DNA of 64,000 nucleotides from the NCBI RefSeq assembly GCF_001592365.1, contig NZ_BCWU01000001.1, forward strand, positions 186,001 through 250,000. The letters run 5' to 3'. Numbering within the stretch: position 1 is the first letter of the stretch; each line of letters begins with the position of its first letter. Source of the DNA: Gordonia hydrophobica NBRC 16057 (GTDB lineage: Bacteria; Actinomycetota; Actinomycetes; Mycobacteriales; Mycobacteriaceae). The position numbers and the translations under genes were made by a program. The notes below the pieces were generated by a model. That model did no database searches. It saw only the letters and a program-made list of their open reading frames with translations, and was not told where the DNA came from. Below are positions 62,904 through 64,000 of this stretch, in pieces.

Positions 62904-63674
62904 ATGACCTCTTCCGTGACTTCCACCGTTCGCGACTCCGTTGGAGTCCTGGCCTTGACGGCTCCTGATCGGCGCAACCCGCTGTCCCTATCGACCATGC
63001 GTGCGGCGACCGCCGCGCTGCACACGCTCGGCGCGAACCCCGACGTCCGCGTCATCGTCATCTCGGCGAGCGGACCGGCGTTCTCGGCAGGCCACGACCT
63101 GTCCGAGATGGTGGAGCGGACTCTCACCGACGAGCAGGAGATCTTCGCGGCGTGCACCGAACTGATGACCGCCGTGCACCGGGTGCGTCAACCGGTGATC
63201 GCGCAAGTGCAGGGCATGGCGCTCGCGGCGGGCTGCCAGCTCGTCGCAACGTGCGACCTCGCCGTCGCCGCGGACACCGCACGATTCTCCACGCCCGGGG
63301 TCCGCATCGGGCTGTTCTGCTCGACGCCGATGGTGCCCCTCAGCCGCGCGATCGGACGTAAACGCGCGATGCAGATGCTGCTCACCGGGGACATGATCGA
63401 TGCGGCGACGGCCGTCGACTGGGGCCTGATCAACTCCGCGGTCCCCGCCGAGGAACTGGAATCGACCGTCGCCGAGCTCGCGGAGCGGATCGGACAGTTC
63501 AGCGGCGACACCCTCGCGATCGGCAAACGTGCGTTCTACGACCAGATCGATCGGACCGAACCCGACGCCTACGCCGAGATGTCCGCGGTGATGGCTGCCA
63601 ATGCGATGACCTGCGACGCGCAGGAGGGGATGTCGGCGTTCCTCGCCAAGCGGGACCCGGTCTGGCAGTCGTAG
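62904..63674 (+). CDS. Enoyl-CoA hydratase/isomerase-family protein
   Basis: 256-aa crotonase-fold protein. F-S-A-G-H-D-L-S-E-M forms the first oxyanion loop, and M-A-L-A-A-G-C-Q-L-V-A the second. The usual catalytic Glu of the second loop region is not obvious, as in several ECHDC3-like hydratases. ATG 62904 chosen because the family begins there. Confidence 0.85.
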   Translation: MTSSVTSTVRDSVGVLALTAPDRRNPLSLSTMRAATAALHTLGANPDVRVIVISASGPAFSAGHDLSEMVERTLTDEQEIFAACTELMTAVHRVRQPVIAQVQGMALAAGCQLVATCDLAVAADTARFSTPGVRIGLFCSTPMVPLSRAIGRKRAMQMLLTGDMIDAATAVDWGLINSAVPAEELESTVAELAERIGQFSGDTLAIGKRAFYDQIDRTEPDAYAEMSAVMAANAMTCDAQEGMSAFLAKRDPVWQS

Positions 63675-63741
63675 GGCGGGTGCCGCGGGCCGTGCCGATT
63701 CGTCCAAGCCGTCGGGCGGCCGACGATGGTGTGCTGGAACC

Positions 63742-64000
63742 ATGACAATCGAACGCATCGCACCGATCCTGACCGTCTCCGACATCGACGCGGCGATCTG
63801 CGAACACACCGCAGTGCTCGGGATGCGCGTGGTGATGAACCACGGGTGGATCGCCTTCCTCGCCGACGACGACGGTCGGCAGATCGGGTTCATGACCGCG
63901 GACGAGTCGGCGTCGCTGAACCCGGACGTCTCGGTGTTCGTCGACGACGTCGACGCCGCGCATGCGCGGGCCGTCGCGGCGGGCGTCGAGATCGTGCACC
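63742..64000 (+). CDS. Glyoxalase/bleomycin-resistance fold protein (3' end outside window)
   Basis: 86 codons visible. I-A-P-I-L-T-V-S-D-I-D-A-A-I followed by H-T-A-V-L-G-M-R-V and V-F-V-D-D-V-D-A-A-H is the VOC fold. The substrate cannot be told. Confidence 0.75.
   Translation, partial: MTIERIAPILTVSDIDAAICEHTAVLGMRVVMNHGWIAFLADDDGRQIGFMTADESASLNPDVSVFVDDVDAAHARAVAAGVEIVH

Noticed and set aside
1-64000. CRISPR arrays, rRNA genes and insertion-sequence transposases
   Set aside because: I looked for regularly spaced repeats, rRNA-like segments and DDE transposase frames and saw none.

Overview
The window is 64 kb of high-GC DNA with short intergenic gaps and many ATGA/TGATG start-stop overlaps. 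That, plus an arr-type rifamycin ADP-ribosyltransferase, MmyB-like XRE regulators, many TetR regulators and a mycobacterial-style selenoprotein formate dehydrogenase, points to an actinobacterium. My best guess is a Gordonia/Williamsia/Mycobacterium-like member of the Mycobacteriales; the genus is inference only.

Left accessory region (1-20 kb). The left edge holds part of a probable type II restriction gene facing a gamma-class N6-adenine methyltransferase. From about 2.7 to 18.5 kb lies a mobile element: a MerR-like excisionase, a family B DNA polymerase (964 aa) of the plasmid/pipolin kind, a DUF2637 membrane protein, a MOBV-type relaxase with a recognisable oriT just upstream, an accessory operon including an antirestriction gene (ardA) broken by one in-frame stop, a YaaC protein, a DUF6338 membrane protein, a GHKL ATPase, and two serine recombinases (small resolvase type and large integrase type). 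Small covarying hairpins recur in its intergenic spaces. Just beyond the integrase are an mntA-hepT toxin-antitoxin pair bracketed by 27-bp near-direct repeats and a higBA module whose toxin has lost its N-terminus.

Middle region (20-46 kb). A small cluster of SUKH/immunity-like and unrecognised proteins comes first. It is followed by ordinary chromosomal metabolism and stress genes: three aldo-keto reductases with MmyB or TetR regulators, a decayed DHA2-type MFS exporter, an ArsR-rhodanese/MFS pair, carbonic anhydrase, a DapA-family enzyme, a TetR/half-hotdog/amidohydrolase operon, MsrA-like, threonine synthase-like, two RibD-C/DHFR-like reductases, Arr, an EamA transporter with its TetR, an RluA synthase, DUF2461 and an AhpD-like protein. 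Three TetR genes have obvious palindromic operators beside them.

Formate/selenium island (45-57 kb). Formamidase (fmdA) and its zinc-ribbon partner (fmdB) run divergently from a three-gene formate dehydrogenase operon. The catalytic subunit is read through a UGA at 47466-47468. The sequence just 3' of it has the bacterial SECIS apical loop at the same distance as in E. coli fdhF. Immediately downstream are selD, a tRNA-Sec(UCA), selA and selB, so the window carries synthesis, decoding and the selenoprotein target together. Formamidase would supply formate and ammonia, and the dehydrogenase would oxidise the formate.

Right end (57-64 kb). A decayed Uma2-family gene, an MBL-fold hydrolase, an ABC-2 exporter (permease plus ATPase) divergent from a histidine kinase/LuxR response regulator pair, a peroxiredoxin, a DoxX-like membrane protein, an enoyl-CoA hydratase, and a glyoxalase-fold protein cut by the window edge.
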